Source: Bog-473 sp963725895
Lineage (GTDB): Bacteria > Actinomycetota > Acidimicrobiia > Acidimicrobiales > RAAP-2
Assembly: GCA_963725895.1 (NCBI GenBank)
Contig: CAVSAJ010000003.1
Span: forward strand, 1,116,001-1,180,000
Direction of reading: 5' to 3'
DNA: 64,000 nt
Shown: one piece after another, positions 8,701 to 17,293 of the stretch
Numbering within the stretch: position 1 is the first letter of the stretch
How the letters are laid out: every line of letters begins with the position of its first letter
Made by a program: the position numbers and the translations under genes
The notes under the pieces: model-generated
Told to the model about the DNA's origin: nothing
What the model saw: the letters and a program-made list of their open reading frames with translations, nothing else
Database searches by the model: none

Positions 8701-9205
8701 CGGTGTGGGCTCCTCCCGAAACATCGGCGTCCTGAGCGCGTGCGTCCGACGCGATCTCCGCTTGGAAGGCCTCCATCTTGGCCGTGAGGTCGGGATCGCC
8801 GACCGCGAGGATCCGCACCGCCAGGAGGCCCGCGTTGCGGGCGCCGTTCACTGCAACCGTCGCCACGGGAACACCCTTGGGCATTTGGACGATCGAGAGG
8901 AGGCTGTCGAGGCCGTCGAGGTTGGCGAGCGCCACCGGGACGCCGATCACGGGGAGAGGGGTGACTGAGGCCAGCATGCCGGGTAGATGCGCGGCGCCAC
9001 CGGCGCCGGCGATCACGACGCGCAGGCCGCGACCCGCCGCCTCGTGACCGAAGGCGAGCATCTCGCGTGGGGTGCGGTGGGCCGAGACGACCCGGACCTC
9101 GTGCGGTATGTCGAAGCGCTCGAGCATCTCGGCGGCGCCCTGCATGACCGGGAGGTCCGACGAACTGCCCATCACGATGGCGACCACGGGCCTCTGAGCG
9201 GTCAC
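8693..9205 (-). CDS. purE: N5-carboxyaminoimidazole ribonucleotide mutase (PurE class I)
   Basis: De novo purine synthesis; converts N5-CAIR to CAIR. The 170 residues contain MGSSSDLPVM (phosphate-binding loop), VVSAHRTP (catalytic His) and the Gly-rich IAGAGGAAHLPGM. The C-terminal 20 residues are an Ala/Asp-rich extension. The GTG start at 9205 overlaps the purK stop (TCAC on the plus strand), the usual purK-purE coupling. Confidence 0.95.
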   Translation of the reverse strand: MTAQRPVVAIVMGSSSDLPVMQGAAEMLERFDIPHEVRVVSAHRTPREMLAFGHEAAGRGLRVVIAGAGGAAHLPGMLASVTPLPVIGVPVALANLDGLDSLLSIVQMPKGVPVATVAVNGARNAGLLAVRILAVGDPDLTAKMEAFQAEIASDARAQDADVSGGAHTDG

Positions 9206-10389
9206 GGCTTCGCCTCGTGGCGGACGCCCTCGGGGAGTGTGAGGCCGTCGGGTACTGGCGTCCCGAGGGCGAGGGCCGCCGTCCAGGCGCGGGCGCGCAC
9301 CTCCTCGGCGTCTTCGCCACAGACGGTCACGTGTCCCAGTTTGCGTCCGGGCCTGGCGCCCTTGCCATACAGATGGACGTGCGCCCCCTCGACGGCCATG
9401 CCTCGGGCCAGCAGCCGGACCGGGTCCTTTCCCGATTCGCCGCCGAAGATGTTGACAGTAGCCACCTGAGGGTGTTGCACCGCGGTCGATCCCAGGGGGA
9501 GGTCGAGCACCCCGCGCAGGTGGTTCTCGAACTGCGAGGTGACCGCTCCCTCAATGGTCCAGTGGCCGGAGTTGTGCGGGCGCGTCGCCACCTCGTTGAC
9601 CAGGAGCCGTCCTTTCGACCAGAACAGCTCGATGGCCATCACGCCTACCGCGCCGCAGATCTCGGCCACCTTCTGGCCGAGGGCGCCGGCCGCCTCCACG
9701 ACATCGTGATCCAGACGACCGGGCACCAGCACCTCGCGGCAGACACCGCCCACCTGCGCGGTCTCGACAGCCGGCCATGCGGTCGAGGATCCCGAAGGGC
9801 TGCGGGCCACCATGACCGCGAGCTCCGCGTCCAGCGGCACCAGCTCCTCGACCACGACGCCGGTGGTGATGTGGTCGAGCAAGGCCTCGGCCTCCGCGGG
9901 GTCGGACACGATCCAGACACCCTTGCCGTCGTAGCCACCCCGTGCCGCCTTCACGATCAGCGGCCACCCGTGTTGGGTCGCGAAGGACGACACCGCTGCG
10001 GACGCACCGGGTCCGTCGTCGAGGATGACGTACGAGGGGACCGGGACGCCGGCGGCGTCGAGGACCGCGCGCATGTGCGCCTTGTCCACCGCCATCTTGA
10101 GCGTGGACGCGCCGGGCCGGGTCGTCACGCCCTCCTTCTCCAGCGAGGCGACGATGTCGAGGTCGACCAGCTCATGATCGAAGGTGACGACCGCGCACTG
10201 ATCCGACAGGGCGTGCATGTCGGCGGGCTCGAATGGTGAACCGATCAAGACCTCGGCAGCGGCGCCGCAGGCGGCGTCGTCAGGCCGCTCGGCCAGCACG
10301 GCCATGGAGAGGCCGAGCGCGCTGGCTGCTTCGCCCGCCATTCGCGCCAGCTGACCCGCCCCGACGAACCCGATGTCGTGCGTGCTCAG
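9202..10389 (-). CDS. purK: 5-(carboxyamino)imidazole ribonucleotide synthase (PurK), start uncertain
   Basis: ATP-grasp enzyme that carboxylates AIR with bicarbonate and ATP to give N5-CAIR for PurE. Recognisable are the ATP-grasp strand WPLIVKAARGGYDGKG, EELVPLDAELAVM, and NEVATRPHNSGHWTIEG. The first in-frame ATG (10341) would cut off the essential N-terminal GFVGAGQLARM loop. Translation must therefore begin upstream at a rare codon: CTG at 10389 (preceded by a G-rich stretch) or ATT at 10413, just after an in-frame TAG at 10417-10419. The coordinates use 10389. Confidence 0.9.
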   Translation of the reverse strand: MSTHDIGFVGAGQLARMAGEAASALGLSMAVLAERPDDAACGAAAEVLIGSPFEPADMHALSDQCAVVTFDHELVDLDIVASLEKEGVTTRPGASTLKMAVDKAHMRAVLDAAGVPVPSYVILDDGPGASAAVSSFATQHGWPLIVKAARGGYDGKGVWIVSDPAEAEALLDHITTGVVVEELVPLDAELAVMVARSPSGSSTAWPAVETAQVGGVCREVLVPGRLDHDVVEAAGALGQKVAEICGAVGVMAIELFWSKGRLLVNEVATRPHNSGHWTIEGAVTSQFENHLRGVLDLPLGSTAVQHPQVATVNIFGGESGKDPVRLLARGMAVEGAHVHLYGKGARPGRKLGHVTVCGEDAEEVRARAWTAALALGTPVPDGLTLPEGVRHEAKP

Positions 10390-10468
10390 CTCGCTCGCCC
10401 CCGTCGGGGGAATCGCCTAGACAGGGGGACGGACACATCCGGCAGACTACGCGAGGGAGCACGTGGGC

Positions 10469-11389
10469 ATGGCCAAACCGCTGAGAATCGGGACCCTGAT
10501 CGACGTGGACCGGTCCTTGTCCGACACCGTGACGCAGCTGCAGCGCTTCGCCGACGCCGGACTCGACCACGCCTTCGCGGTGCAGATCTTCGGCCCCGAC
10601 GCCCTGACGCTCCTTGCTGCGGCGGGCTCGCAGGTGCCCGGCATCGGCCTGGGTACGGGCGTCGTCCCCGTGTACCCGCGTCACCCGATGATGCTGGCGC
10701 AGCAGGCATTGACGGTGCAGTGGGCCACGTCCAACCGGCTGCTCCTCGGAATCGGCCTCTCGCATCAGGTGGTGGTCGAGAACATGTGGGGGATGAGCTT
10801 CGACAAGCCCGCCGGGTACATGAAGGAGTACCTGGCGTCGCTCATTCCGTTGCTCCGCGGTGAGCGCGTCAGCAGTCCCGGCGAACGGGTCACCACCAAC
10901 GCGTTCGCACCGATCGACCTGGCCGGCGTGTCTGCGCCGCCGGTGCTGGTCGCGGCGCTTGGCCCGGCCATGCTGAAGTTGGCGGGCACCGTGGCCGACG
11001 GCACGATCACGTGGATGACCGGCACCGGCACGATCGGGAGTCACATCGCGCCGACCATCATCGCCGCGGCCGAGGCCGCGGGACGTGCAGCGCCCAGGAT
11101 CGTCGTGTCCCTGCCGATCGCGGTCACAGCAGACGTTGACGGTGCCAAGGCGAGGATCAACGAGGCGTTCTCGATCTATCCGAACCTGCCCTCCTATAAG
11201 GCGATGCTCGACAAGGAGGGCGCCCAGGCGGCCGCGGACATTGGGTTCGTCGGTGACGAAGAGGTCGTCGGAGCCGCCATCGCGCGCCTCGCGGACGCGG
11301 GTGCCACGGACTTCGTGGCGTCTGTCGTTGGTGACGCGGAGGAACGAAGGCGGGGCTTCGCCCTGATCAGCGAGCTAGCCCGCTCCTGA
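10469..11389 (+). CDS. LLM-class (F420-type) flavin-dependent oxidoreductase
   Basis: Luciferase-like monooxygenase fold of 306-308 residues, of the actinobacterial group usually annotated as F420-dependent. Features include IGTLIDVDR, VPVYPRHPMMLAQQALTVQ, LLGIGLSHQ and PVLVAALGPAMLKLAG. These enzymes bind reduced F420 or FMN in a TIM barrel; which cofactor is used cannot be read from the sequence. A GAGGGAG Shine-Dalgarno motif near 10452 serves either the GTG at 10463 or the ATG at 10469. The gene stands alone between purK (divergent) and the DsbA-like gene (convergent). Confidence 0.85.
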   Translation: MAKPLRIGTLIDVDRSLSDTVTQLQRFADAGLDHAFAVQIFGPDALTLLAAAGSQVPGIGLGTGVVPVYPRHPMMLAQQALTVQWATSNRLLLGIGLSHQVVVENMWGMSFDKPAGYMKEYLASLIPLLRGERVSSPGERVTTNAFAPIDLAGVSAPPVLVAALGPAMLKLAGTVADGTITWMTGTGTIGSHIAPTIIAAAEAAGRAAPRIVVSLPIAVTADVDGAKARINEAFSIYPNLPSYKAMLDKEGAQAAADIGFVGDEEVVGAAIARLADAGATDFVASVVGDAEERRRGFALISELARS

Positions 11390-11405
11390 CCGCCTTGATC
11401 GGCGG
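11390..11405. terminator. Short GC hairpin between convergent genes
   Basis: CCGCC-TTGATC-GGCGG begins one base after the LLM oxidoreductase stop and sits in the 27-bp gap before the convergent DsbA-like gene. The stem is only 5 bp and no U-tract follows, so terminator function is plausible but weak. Confidence 0.35.
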
Positions 11406-11416
11406 CACAGGCACGG

Positions 11417-12022
11417 TCAGTGCGACAGCGACGTGTGCTTGAACTCGTTGAGGTCGGGCAGCGTCTCGAACAGGTTGAGCACACCGTCAATCGTGCGCCG
11501 CGCCAACGCGGCATCGCCGCCGGGACGGCTCATCAAACGCACGAAGACAGCGCGGTCCGCGATGACGAACGTCGGTACACCGAAAGCGTCCCATTCGGAC
11601 ACGGCCTGCTCGTGTGCAGCGCGTATCTCCGCCACCGGCTGGCCGGACTGTGCTTCGGCGACGACCTTGCTCCCTGGAAGGCCCACGCCGTCGAGCACGC
11701 CAGCCACCACATCGGGTAGGCGCAGGTCGAGGGCTTCGTCGTGGCGTGCGGCGAAGAGCGCAACGTGGGCATCGAGGAACCGGTCGGGATACTGATCGCG
11801 GACGACGACACCAGAGGCAAGTGCGACAAGATCAGGCGCCTTGTCCGGGTCGTCCCAGACCGGCGTCCCGCCCTCGGGCACGTGTACCTGACTCAGCGAG
11901 AACGGCAGAAAGGTGACGTCCCAGTCCGCGTCGGCACCGTCGGCCAACGCGACGGCCAGATGTTCATGGGCGTTGCGGGCGAACGGGCACCGGTAATCCC
12001 AGTTGACTGCAAAAGTGGTCAC
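11417..12022 (-). CDS. DsbA-family thioredoxin-fold protein (mycothiol-dependent reductase-like)
   Basis: DsbA-like protein of 201 residues with WDYRCPFARNAHEH at residues 8-21. The active site is C-P-F-A with only one cysteine. This single-Cys arrangement and the C-terminal GVPTFVIADRAVFVRLMSRP are typical of actinobacterial cytosolic DsbA homologues, some of which (for example Rv2466c) are mycothiol-linked nitroreductases. There is no signal peptide, so it is cytoplasmic. Presence of mca supports mycothiol in this cell. Start GTG at 12022 overlaps the stop of the PAP2 gene upstream. Confidence 0.8.
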   Translation of the reverse strand: MTTFAVNWDYRCPFARNAHEHLAVALADGADADWDVTFLPFSLSQVHVPEGGTPVWDDPDKAPDLVALASGVVVRDQYPDRFLDAHVALFAARHDEALDLRLPDVVAGVLDGVGLPGSKVVAEAQSGQPVAEIRAAHEQAVSEWDAFGVPTFVIADRAVFVRLMSRPGGDAALARRTIDGVLNLFETLPDLNEFKHTSLSH

Positions 12023-12669
12023 AGCTGGTGCAACACGACATCGTCGGCCACCATTCCCCGCCGCCCCACGCCGTTCGTCCGGGCCTTTGCCGCCTTTCCC
12101 CCCTTCCCGGAGCGTCGACGCCGCGAACCGGACCCGCCTCCGCGGCGGCGACCGGCGCTGCCCGGGGCCACCGCGTCGACGATCGGCCGCAAGCCGAGCC
12201 CCAGCACCGAACCGATCGCCGCGCCGCCGAGCACGTCGGAGGGGTGGTGGGCGCGCAGATGCACCCGGCTGGCGGCGACGGCGGTGGCGAAGCCGACGTT
12301 CGCCACCGTCTCTGCCTCGGAGTTGGCGAGGACGAAGGCGGTGCAGAAGGCGGCCAGGGTATGGCCGCTCGGGAAGCTGCTGCTCGACGGCGCGCGCACG
12401 GACACGTCGAGGTGGTCGTCCGGACGCTGGCGCTCCACTGCTTGTTTCACAACGCGGTTCACGATGAGGGAGGAGAACCCGGCGGCGGCCAGGGCGACGA
12501 CGGCACGGCGGCGGTCTTGCCCGCGGCGACGACCTTTCAACCCTGCCAGCAGCACCCAGATGAGTCCGTAGTCGGCCATGTTCGAGATCACGGCGGCGGC
12601 CCGATCGATCTCTGGCCGGCCCCGGAAGGGCTCGAAGGCGGCGTCGACGGCCTCGTCCAGGCTGCTCAT
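12019..12669 (-). CDS. PAP2-family membrane phosphatase
   Basis: Type 2 phosphatidic-acid-phosphatase fold of 216 residues. The three catalytic motifs are present: KQAVERQRP (K-x6-RP), PSGH, and SRVHLRAHHPSDVLGG (SR-x5-H-x3-D). The central part is hydrophobic, with an estimated four to five membrane helices. The last about 35 residues form a very basic tail (RRRGGGSGSRRRRSGKGGK). Substrates in this family include undecaprenyl-PP, phosphatidic acid and other lipid phosphates. Start ATG at 12669 lies 11 bp downstream of the nuclease gene stop. Confidence 0.85.
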   Translation of the reverse strand: MSSLDEAVDAAFEPFRGRPEIDRAAAVISNMADYGLIWVLLAGLKGRRRGQDRRRAVVALAAAGFSSLIVNRVVKQAVERQRPDDHLDVSVRAPSSSSFPSGHTLAAFCTAFVLANSEAETVANVGFATAVAASRVHLRAHHPSDVLGGAAIGSVLGLGLRPIVDAVAPGSAGRRRGGGSGSRRRRSGKGGKAAKARTNGVGRRGMVADDVVLHQL

Positions 12670-12679
12670 GAGCAGGTGG

Positions 12680-13450
12680 TCACGCAGCGAAGGCGGGGCA
12701 GACCGTCTTGAAGTGACAATGGTCGCAGAGCGGCCCGACGTTCGGGCGGAAGTCCTCCGCGTCGCACGCACGCTCGATCGCGGTCCACACCGCGAGGGCT
12801 CGCTTGCGCTGGCCCCGGATGGACTGTTCGGAGGCCACCGAAGAGATCGCGATCGGCTGGCGCAGGTAGAGAAGCCTGACCTCGACCGGAGCCCGCCCGA
12901 GCAGGCTCTCGCACAAGAGGGCGTAGGTCTGGACGCCACCGAGGCTGCCACGCTCGAAGCGTTCGGGCGGCGCACGGCCCGTTTTGTAGTCGACGACGAT
13001 GAGGCTGCCGTCAGGCGCAATGTCGAGTCGGTCGATGACGCCGCGCAGACGCATCCCGTCGACGTTGGTCTCGACACCCAACTCGACTCCCACGGCCCGG
13101 GCCTGGTTGGGATCTTCGAGCCTGAAGTAGTTGTCAACGAGTGTGTGGGCGTCCGCGAGGAACGCTTCGGTGCTGTCCCGGTCGAGGCCGAGCTCCGAGA
13201 ACTCCTCGTGGTCCTGAAGCTCGGACCAGGACCGTTCGAGTTCGGCCGCTGCCGCTGCAGGCGTCCGCGTCCCGGCCGCGTGATGCCAGAACAGGCCCTC
13301 GAGCGCGGCATGCACCAAGGTGCCCTTCACCGCGTGGGGCGACGGGGGCTCGGGCAGCCGCTCGATCTGCGAGAACCGGAAGGCCAGTGGGCAGTTGGTG
13401 AACGTGCTCACCTTCGACGGCGAGAGGGTGCGCGGGTGGTCGAGCGCCAT
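12680..13450 (-). CDS. PD-(D/E)XK nuclease, RecB/Cas4-like, with putative Fe-S cysteines
   Basis: RecB-family exonuclease domain of 256 residues. It starts with LSPSKVSTFTNCPLAFRF, has the active-site strands GVIDRLDI and IVVDYKTG, and the downstream QTYALLCESLLG helix. One N-terminal cysteine (about residue 20) plus three near the C-terminus (CDHCHFKTVC) form the four-cysteine pattern that holds an iron-sulfur cluster in Cas4/AddB-like nucleases. No CRISPR array or cas genes occur in the window, so it is a stand-alone actinobacterial repair-type nuclease. It is the first gene of a minus-strand run with PAP2 and DsbA-like. Confidence 0.85.
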   Translation of the reverse strand: MALDHPRTLSPSKVSTFTNCPLAFRFSQIERLPEPPSPHAVKGTLVHAALEGLFWHHAAGTRTPAAAAAELERSWSELQDHEEFSELGLDRDSTEAFLADAHTLVDNYFRLEDPNQARAVGVELGVETNVDGMRLRGVIDRLDIAPDGSLIVVDYKTGRAPPERFERGSLGGVQTYALLCESLLGRAPVEVRLLYLRQPIAISSVASEQSIRGQRKRALAVWTAIERACDAEDFRPNVGPLCDHCHFKTVCPAFAA

Positions 13451-13590
13451 GCAGGTCAGGATACGACGGAGGTGTCACGCGCCGAGCCATCCCCGCCAGC
13501 CTGTAGAAAGAGTCCCGATGCTCGCTCCATTCCCTGGCTTCCTCACGCGGCTCTCCGGCATCGACGTGCGCCGGCCCGATGGTCCCGGTG

Positions 13591-13644
13591 GCTCGCCGAC
13601 TCCCGGTAGCCCGCCGACTCCCGGTAGCCCGCCGACACCCGGTG
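13591..13644. repeat. Three tandem 18-bp repeats, consensus GCCCGCCGACTCCCGGTA
   Basis: Copies at 13591-13608, 13609-13626 and 13627-13644, the outer two with one or two changes; a decayed fourth follows. In one plus frame (ATG at 13518, stop 13670) the unit reads as the hexapeptide PGSPPT within a possible 50-residue protein. It may instead be the 5' region of the next gene. No spacers are present, so it is not CRISPR. Confidence 0.7.
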
Positions 13645-13662
13645 GCCGGCCGACCTGTGCCG

Positions 13663-13932
13663 GTGGCTGAACTTCACCGCAACACCCGATGGGCCGGGCT
13701 GCGGCCGGGCGACCCGGTGCAGGTGGAGGGAACGCGCCTGCGCGGCGCGTCGTGGGAGTTCGTCGCGCACGTGAGAAACAGCGAGACCGGGGAGGAGTGG
13801 GTCGAGGTGGTCGGCGGCAGGCCGGGGGACCGATCGGTGCGATCCTTCCGGCCCCAGCAGCTCTACGCGGCCGCCGCCCGTCCAGGCCGGGACCCCTCCC
13901 TGGCCGACGCGCCCGGGCTGCCGTTGGGCTGA
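13663..13932 (+). CDS. Small conserved protein of unknown function
   Basis: A protein of about 89 residues, with the folded core LRPGDPVQVEGTRLRGA, WEFVAHVRNSETGEEWVEVV and RSVRSFRPQQLY, resembling a single small beta-barrel. This arrangement is common among uncharacterised actinobacterial proteins but I attach no function. The GTG at 13663 (or 13657) starts just past the 18-bp repeats; the longer frame from 13579 would translate the repeats as PVARRL-type units and is less likely. It precedes the acetyltransferase gene by 4 bp, suggesting cotranscription. Confidence 0.6.
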   Translation: MAELHRNTRWAGLRPGDPVQVEGTRLRGASWEFVAHVRNSETGEEWVEVVGGRPGDRSVRSFRPQQLYAAAARPGRDPSLADAPGLPLG

Positions 13933-13936
13933 CTCC

Positions 13937-14491
13937 ATGGCACAGCCCGGCATCCCCACGCTGACGACGAAGCGTCTCGTCCTTCGGCCCTTCGTCGCCG
14001 AAGATCTCGACGAGCTCGCAGTGATCCATGGGGAAGAGACGTTCTGGTGGTACCCGTTGCGCGCCGCCATGAGCAAGGAGGAGACACGCCAGTTCCTCGA
14101 GCGCATGGTTGCGCGCTACGGGAGCGACGGCTTCGGGATCGAGGCGCTGATCGATCGCGCCAGCGGCTCCATGATCGGCTGGGCCGGTCTGGCGGTGCCG
14201 CACTTCTTGCCCGAGATCCTGCCGGCGGTCGAGGTCGGGTGGCGCCTGTCGCGCGCGTATTGGGGCAATGGTCTGGCGACGGAGGCCGGTGCCGCCGCGG
14301 TGGACTTCGGGTTCACGACGGGCGGCCTCGACCGCATCGTCAGCATCTATGAGCCGGAGAACGCGGCCTCGGGGCGAGTGATGGACCGGCTGGGGTTCAC
14401 ACATTTCTTGACGACCGTGGGGCCACGGGGCGAGGAGGTCGCCGTGACGGAGCTGACTCGTGCACGGTGGGAGGCGCGGCGGGGTGGGTGA
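13937..14491 (+). CDS. GNAT-family N-acetyltransferase, RimJ/RimL type
   Basis: Acetyl-CoA-dependent N-acetyltransferase of 184 residues. TKRLVLRPFVAEDLDEL is the RimJ/L-type beginning, VGWRLSRAYWGNGLATEAG carries the acetyl-CoA binding turn, and ENAASGRVMDRLGF is the closing helix. The natural acceptor (ribosomal protein N-terminus, small amine or antibiotic) is unknown. The stop overlaps the next gene's GTG start region. Confidence 0.85.
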   Translation: MAQPGIPTLTTKRLVLRPFVAEDLDELAVIHGEETFWWYPLRAAMSKEETRQFLERMVARYGSDGFGIEALIDRASGSMIGWAGLAVPHFLPEILPAVEVGWRLSRAYWGNGLATEAGAAAVDFGFTTGGLDRIVSIYEPENAASGRVMDRLGFTHFLTTVGPRGEEVAVTELTRARWEARRGG

Positions 14492-15308
14492 CATCGCGGT
14501 GCAGACCGCGACCGAGCGCGTCGGCGACGGGCGGCACACCGCCATGGTGCACGGCGACTGGGAGATCTGGGGGCCGTGCGGAGGGTACGTCGCCGCCATC
14601 GCGCTGCGCGCCGCCGGTGCCGAGAGCGCGCTCGTGCGGCCGGCCAGCTTCTACTGCCACTACCTGTCGGTGGCCGCATTCGCGCCGGTCGACATCGCAG
14701 TCACGCCGCTGCGGTCGGGGCGCACCGTGCTTGCGCAGCGCGTCGAGATGACCCAGGAGGGCCGGCCGGTGCTCGACGCCATGGTGTGGTCGGTCGGCGA
14801 GGTCACCGGGCTCGAGCACGAGGACACCTCCGCGCCCGACGTGCCAGGACCCGACGAGCTGCCGACGCGCGCCGATCGGTGGCCGGAGGACGAGGGCCCG
14901 CGTTACGCGTTCTGGGACAACTTCGACCAGAAGATGATCGAGTGGTCCGAGACGTGGCCGCCCCCGGGGCCGCTGCCGCCCACGTGGCAGACGTGGGTGC
15001 GCTGCCGGCCCACGCCGTCGTTCGGCGACCCCTGGGTGGACGCCGCGCGCTCGCTCATCGTGCTCGACGTGGGGAGCTGGCCGGCCGGGTCGCGCCCGCA
15101 CATGTATCTCGAGCCGCCGTTCATCGCGCCGAGTCTCGATCTGTACGCGTCGTTCCAGTATCCAGGCAGCTCGTCGGAATGGATGCTGCTCGATGCCCAC
15201 TCGCCGGTGGCCCACGCCGGCTTGCTCTCGTGGACGGGCCGGGTCTGGTCGGCCGATCGAAAGCTGCTCGCCAGCGGCGGGGGCCAGGCGGTGTTCCGGC
15301 ACACGTAG
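14484..15308 (+). CDS. Acyl-CoA thioesterase-like double-hotdog protein
   Basis: A protein of 274 residues with the TesB-like pattern: WGPCGGYVAAIALRAA near the N-terminus, PASFYCHYLSVAAFAPVDI, and LLDAHSPVAHAGLLSWTGRVWS near the C-terminus. Such proteins hydrolyse acyl-CoA esters. The start is GTG 14484, overlapping the acetyltransferase stop; GTG 14499 is possible. It converges on the acyl-CoA dehydrogenase gene, and its place next to the CoA-ester catabolic locus suggests it trims acyl-CoA intermediates there. Confidence 0.75.
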   Translation: MGDIAVQTATERVGDGRHTAMVHGDWEIWGPCGGYVAAIALRAAGAESALVRPASFYCHYLSVAAFAPVDIAVTPLRSGRTVLAQRVEMTQEGRPVLDAMVWSVGEVTGLEHEDTSAPDVPGPDELPTRADRWPEDEGPRYAFWDNFDQKMIEWSETWPPPGPLPPTWQTWVRCRPTPSFGDPWVDAARSLIVLDVGSWPAGSRPHMYLEPPFIAPSLDLYASFQYPGSSSEWMLLDAHSPVAHAGLLSWTGRVWSADRKLLASGGGQAVFRHT

Positions 15309-15321
15309 AGACGGGCCCTGC

Positions 15322-16470
15322 TTACTCGGCCGAGTAGCCGTCCATGCGGGCCAAGATGCGCAGCATGACCTCGTCGGCACCCGCCCCGATGGAGTCGAGC
15401 CGGGTGTCGCGGAAGTAACGCGACGTCCAGTTCTCGTCCATGTAGCCCATGCCGCCGTGGAACTGCACCGCATAGTCGGCGACCTCGCGCTGGAGCCGCG
15501 AGCCCAGGAGCTTGCCGATGGTGGCGTAGCGCGTGGCGTCCTCGCCGCGCAGGACGGCGTCGGCTGTCGTGCGCACGTAGTGCTTCAAGACGTCGTGACG
15601 GGCCGCCAGCTCGGCGAGCACGAACTGCAGGTGCTGGTTGGCGAGCAGAGGTGCCCCGAAGGCGTGGCGATCCTGCAGGTATGACTTCGTGCGCTCGAGG
15701 GCGAGTTCGATCGAGCCGACTTGCTTGTAGAAGGTCATCTGGCGCTCGGCCTGGAACTGGACCATCTGCTGCTGGAAGCCGCGGCCGATCTCGCCGATGG
15801 TGTTGGCAACGGGCACGCGCACATCGGTGAATGACAGCTCCGCCGTGTCGCTCGACCACATCCCGAGCTTCTCGAGCTTGCGCGAGACGGCGACGCCGGG
15901 GACGGCGGTCGGCACCACGATCAATGACATGGACCCGTAGCCGGGATCATCGGAGGTCCGGGCCAGGAGGCACAGCCAGTCCGCTTGCGTGCCGTTCGTG
16001 ATGAAGAGCTTCGACCCGTTGATGACCCATTCGTCGCCGTCGCGCACGGCCTTGGTGCGGATGCCGGCGACATCGCTCCCGGCGTCGGGCTCGGTCACCG
16101 CGATGGAGGTCACGACCTCACCACGGATCGCCGGCGCGAGATACTGCTCCTTCAGCGCGGGCGACCCGAAGCGGGCCAGGGCCGGTGTCGACATGGACAT
16201 CTGCACGGCGATCGCCATCGGCACGCCGCCGCAACTGATGCGACCCATCTCCTCTCCGGCGATGAGGGTGTACGTGTGATCTGCGCCCATGCCGCCATAG
16301 GTCTCGTCGTACTCGAGCCCGAACAGGCCCACGCCGGCGAGCTTGGGGAAGAGGTCGTGTGCGGGAAAGGTGCGGGCCGCCTCCCACTCGTCGACGTGGG
16401 GTTCGATCTCCCGCTCGAAGAGGCTCCGGAGCGTCTTGCGAAACAGCTGGTGCTCATCGCTCTCGATCAC
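15322..16470 (-). CDS. Acyl-CoA dehydrogenase
   Basis: FAD-dependent acyl-CoA dehydrogenase of 382 residues introducing an alpha,beta double bond into a CoA ester. Visible are AVTEPDAGSDVAGIRT (flavin/substrate loop), WVINGSKLFITNG, ERQMTFYKQVGSIELAL, and the C-terminal QFHGGMGYMDENWTSRYFRD. The GTG start at 16470 sits 61 bp from the divergent hydratase start, implying a shared promoter region. In the Atu comparison it fills the AtuD (citronellyl-CoA dehydrogenase) place; in leucine degradation it would be isovaleryl-CoA dehydrogenase. The sequence alone does not decide. Confidence 0.92.
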   Translation of the reverse strand: MIESDEHQLFRKTLRSLFEREIEPHVDEWEAARTFPAHDLFPKLAGVGLFGLEYDETYGGMGADHTYTLIAGEEMGRISCGGVPMAIAVQMSMSTPALARFGSPALKEQYLAPAIRGEVVTSIAVTEPDAGSDVAGIRTKAVRDGDEWVINGSKLFITNGTQADWLCLLARTSDDPGYGSMSLIVVPTAVPGVAVSRKLEKLGMWSSDTAELSFTDVRVPVANTIGEIGRGFQQQMVQFQAERQMTFYKQVGSIELALERTKSYLQDRHAFGAPLLANQHLQFVLAELAARHDVLKHYVRTTADAVLRGEDATRYATIGKLLGSRLQREVADYAVQFHGGMGYMDENWTSRYFRDTRLDSIGAGADEVMLRILARMDGYSAE

Positions 16471-16531
16471 CGGCGAACGATACCACCGGCACTTTTCTCT
16501 CCTCCGCAGGCGTCCCCCTACACTGCGCCTC

Positions 16532-17293
16532 GTGACGGATGCGTTGGTCGGCGTACGAGACAGCGGTGGCATCCGCACCGTCACGCTGGACTCTCCGCAC
16601 AACCGCAATGCGCTCTCGGCGCGCCTCCTCGAGGAACTGGAGGACGCATTGCGTGACGCGACGAACGTACCGGCGTTGCGCGGCATCGTCCTCACCGGTT
16701 CGGGCCCCGCGTTCTGCTCGGGAGCGGACCTCTCTGAGCGCGGCGCCTCCGCGCCCAATCGCATGCCCGGCATCCTCACGTGCATCGTCGAGAGCCCGGT
16801 CCCCGTGCTGGCGCGGGTGAACGGACATGCCCGTGCCGGCGGCATCGGCCTGATCGCCGCATCGGACATAGCGGTCGCCCCCGCCACCGCGACGTTCGCC
16901 TTCACCGAGGTCCGGGTCGGGGTGGCCCCGGCCATGATCTTGGTGCCGGCGCTGCGTGTGACGGACCGGCGCTTCCTCTCCCGCATGGTCCTGACCGGCG
17001 AGCGCTTTGACGCACACGAGGCCGCCACCGCCGGGCTGCTCTCGACCGTGGTCGACGACGAGGCTGCGCTCGATCCCTGGATCGATGCGAATGTCGACGC
17101 GTTGCGCAAGGCGGCGCCGGGCGCGGTGCGCGCCACCAAGGAGCTCCTGCGGACGTTGCCCGCGCAAGGATGGGCCGACGCGCTGGCGTCCGCCGCGGCG
17201 ACGTCGGCGTCGCTCTTCGCCGGCGCTGAGGCCGCCGAGGGGATGGAGGCCTTCTTGCAAAAGCGTGCGCCCTCGTGGGACACCACGTCGTGA
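16532..17293 (+). CDS. Enoyl-CoA hydratase/isomerase family protein
   Basis: Crotonase-fold protein of 253 residues. The oxyanion-hole segments are GSGPAFCSGADL and VNGHARAGGIGLIAASDIAV. FTEVRVGVAPAMI follows and the C-terminal trimerisation helices are intact. It likely hydrates the unsaturated CoA ester produced in this locus. The start GTG at 16532 was chosen because the longer frame upstream runs into the acyl-CoA dehydrogenase gene. It is first in a four-gene operon; its TGA overlaps the carboxyltransferase GTG at 17290. Confidence 0.9.
   Translation: MTDALVGVRDSGGIRTVTLDSPHNRNALSARLLEELEDALRDATNVPALRGIVLTGSGPAFCSGADLSERGASAPNRMPGILTCIVESPVPVLARVNGHARAGGIGLIAASDIAVAPATATFAFTEVRVGVAPAMILVPALRVTDRRFLSRMVLTGERFDAHEAATAGLLSTVVDDEAALDPWIDANVDALRKAAPGAVRATKELLRTLPAQGWADALASAAATSASLFAGAEAAEGMEAFLQKRAPSWDTTS

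Noticed and set aside
13591..13644. CRISPR array
   Set aside because: Three 18-bp units directly abut with no spacers, and no cas genes occur; the Cas4-like nuclease nearby is an ordinary RecB-type protein.
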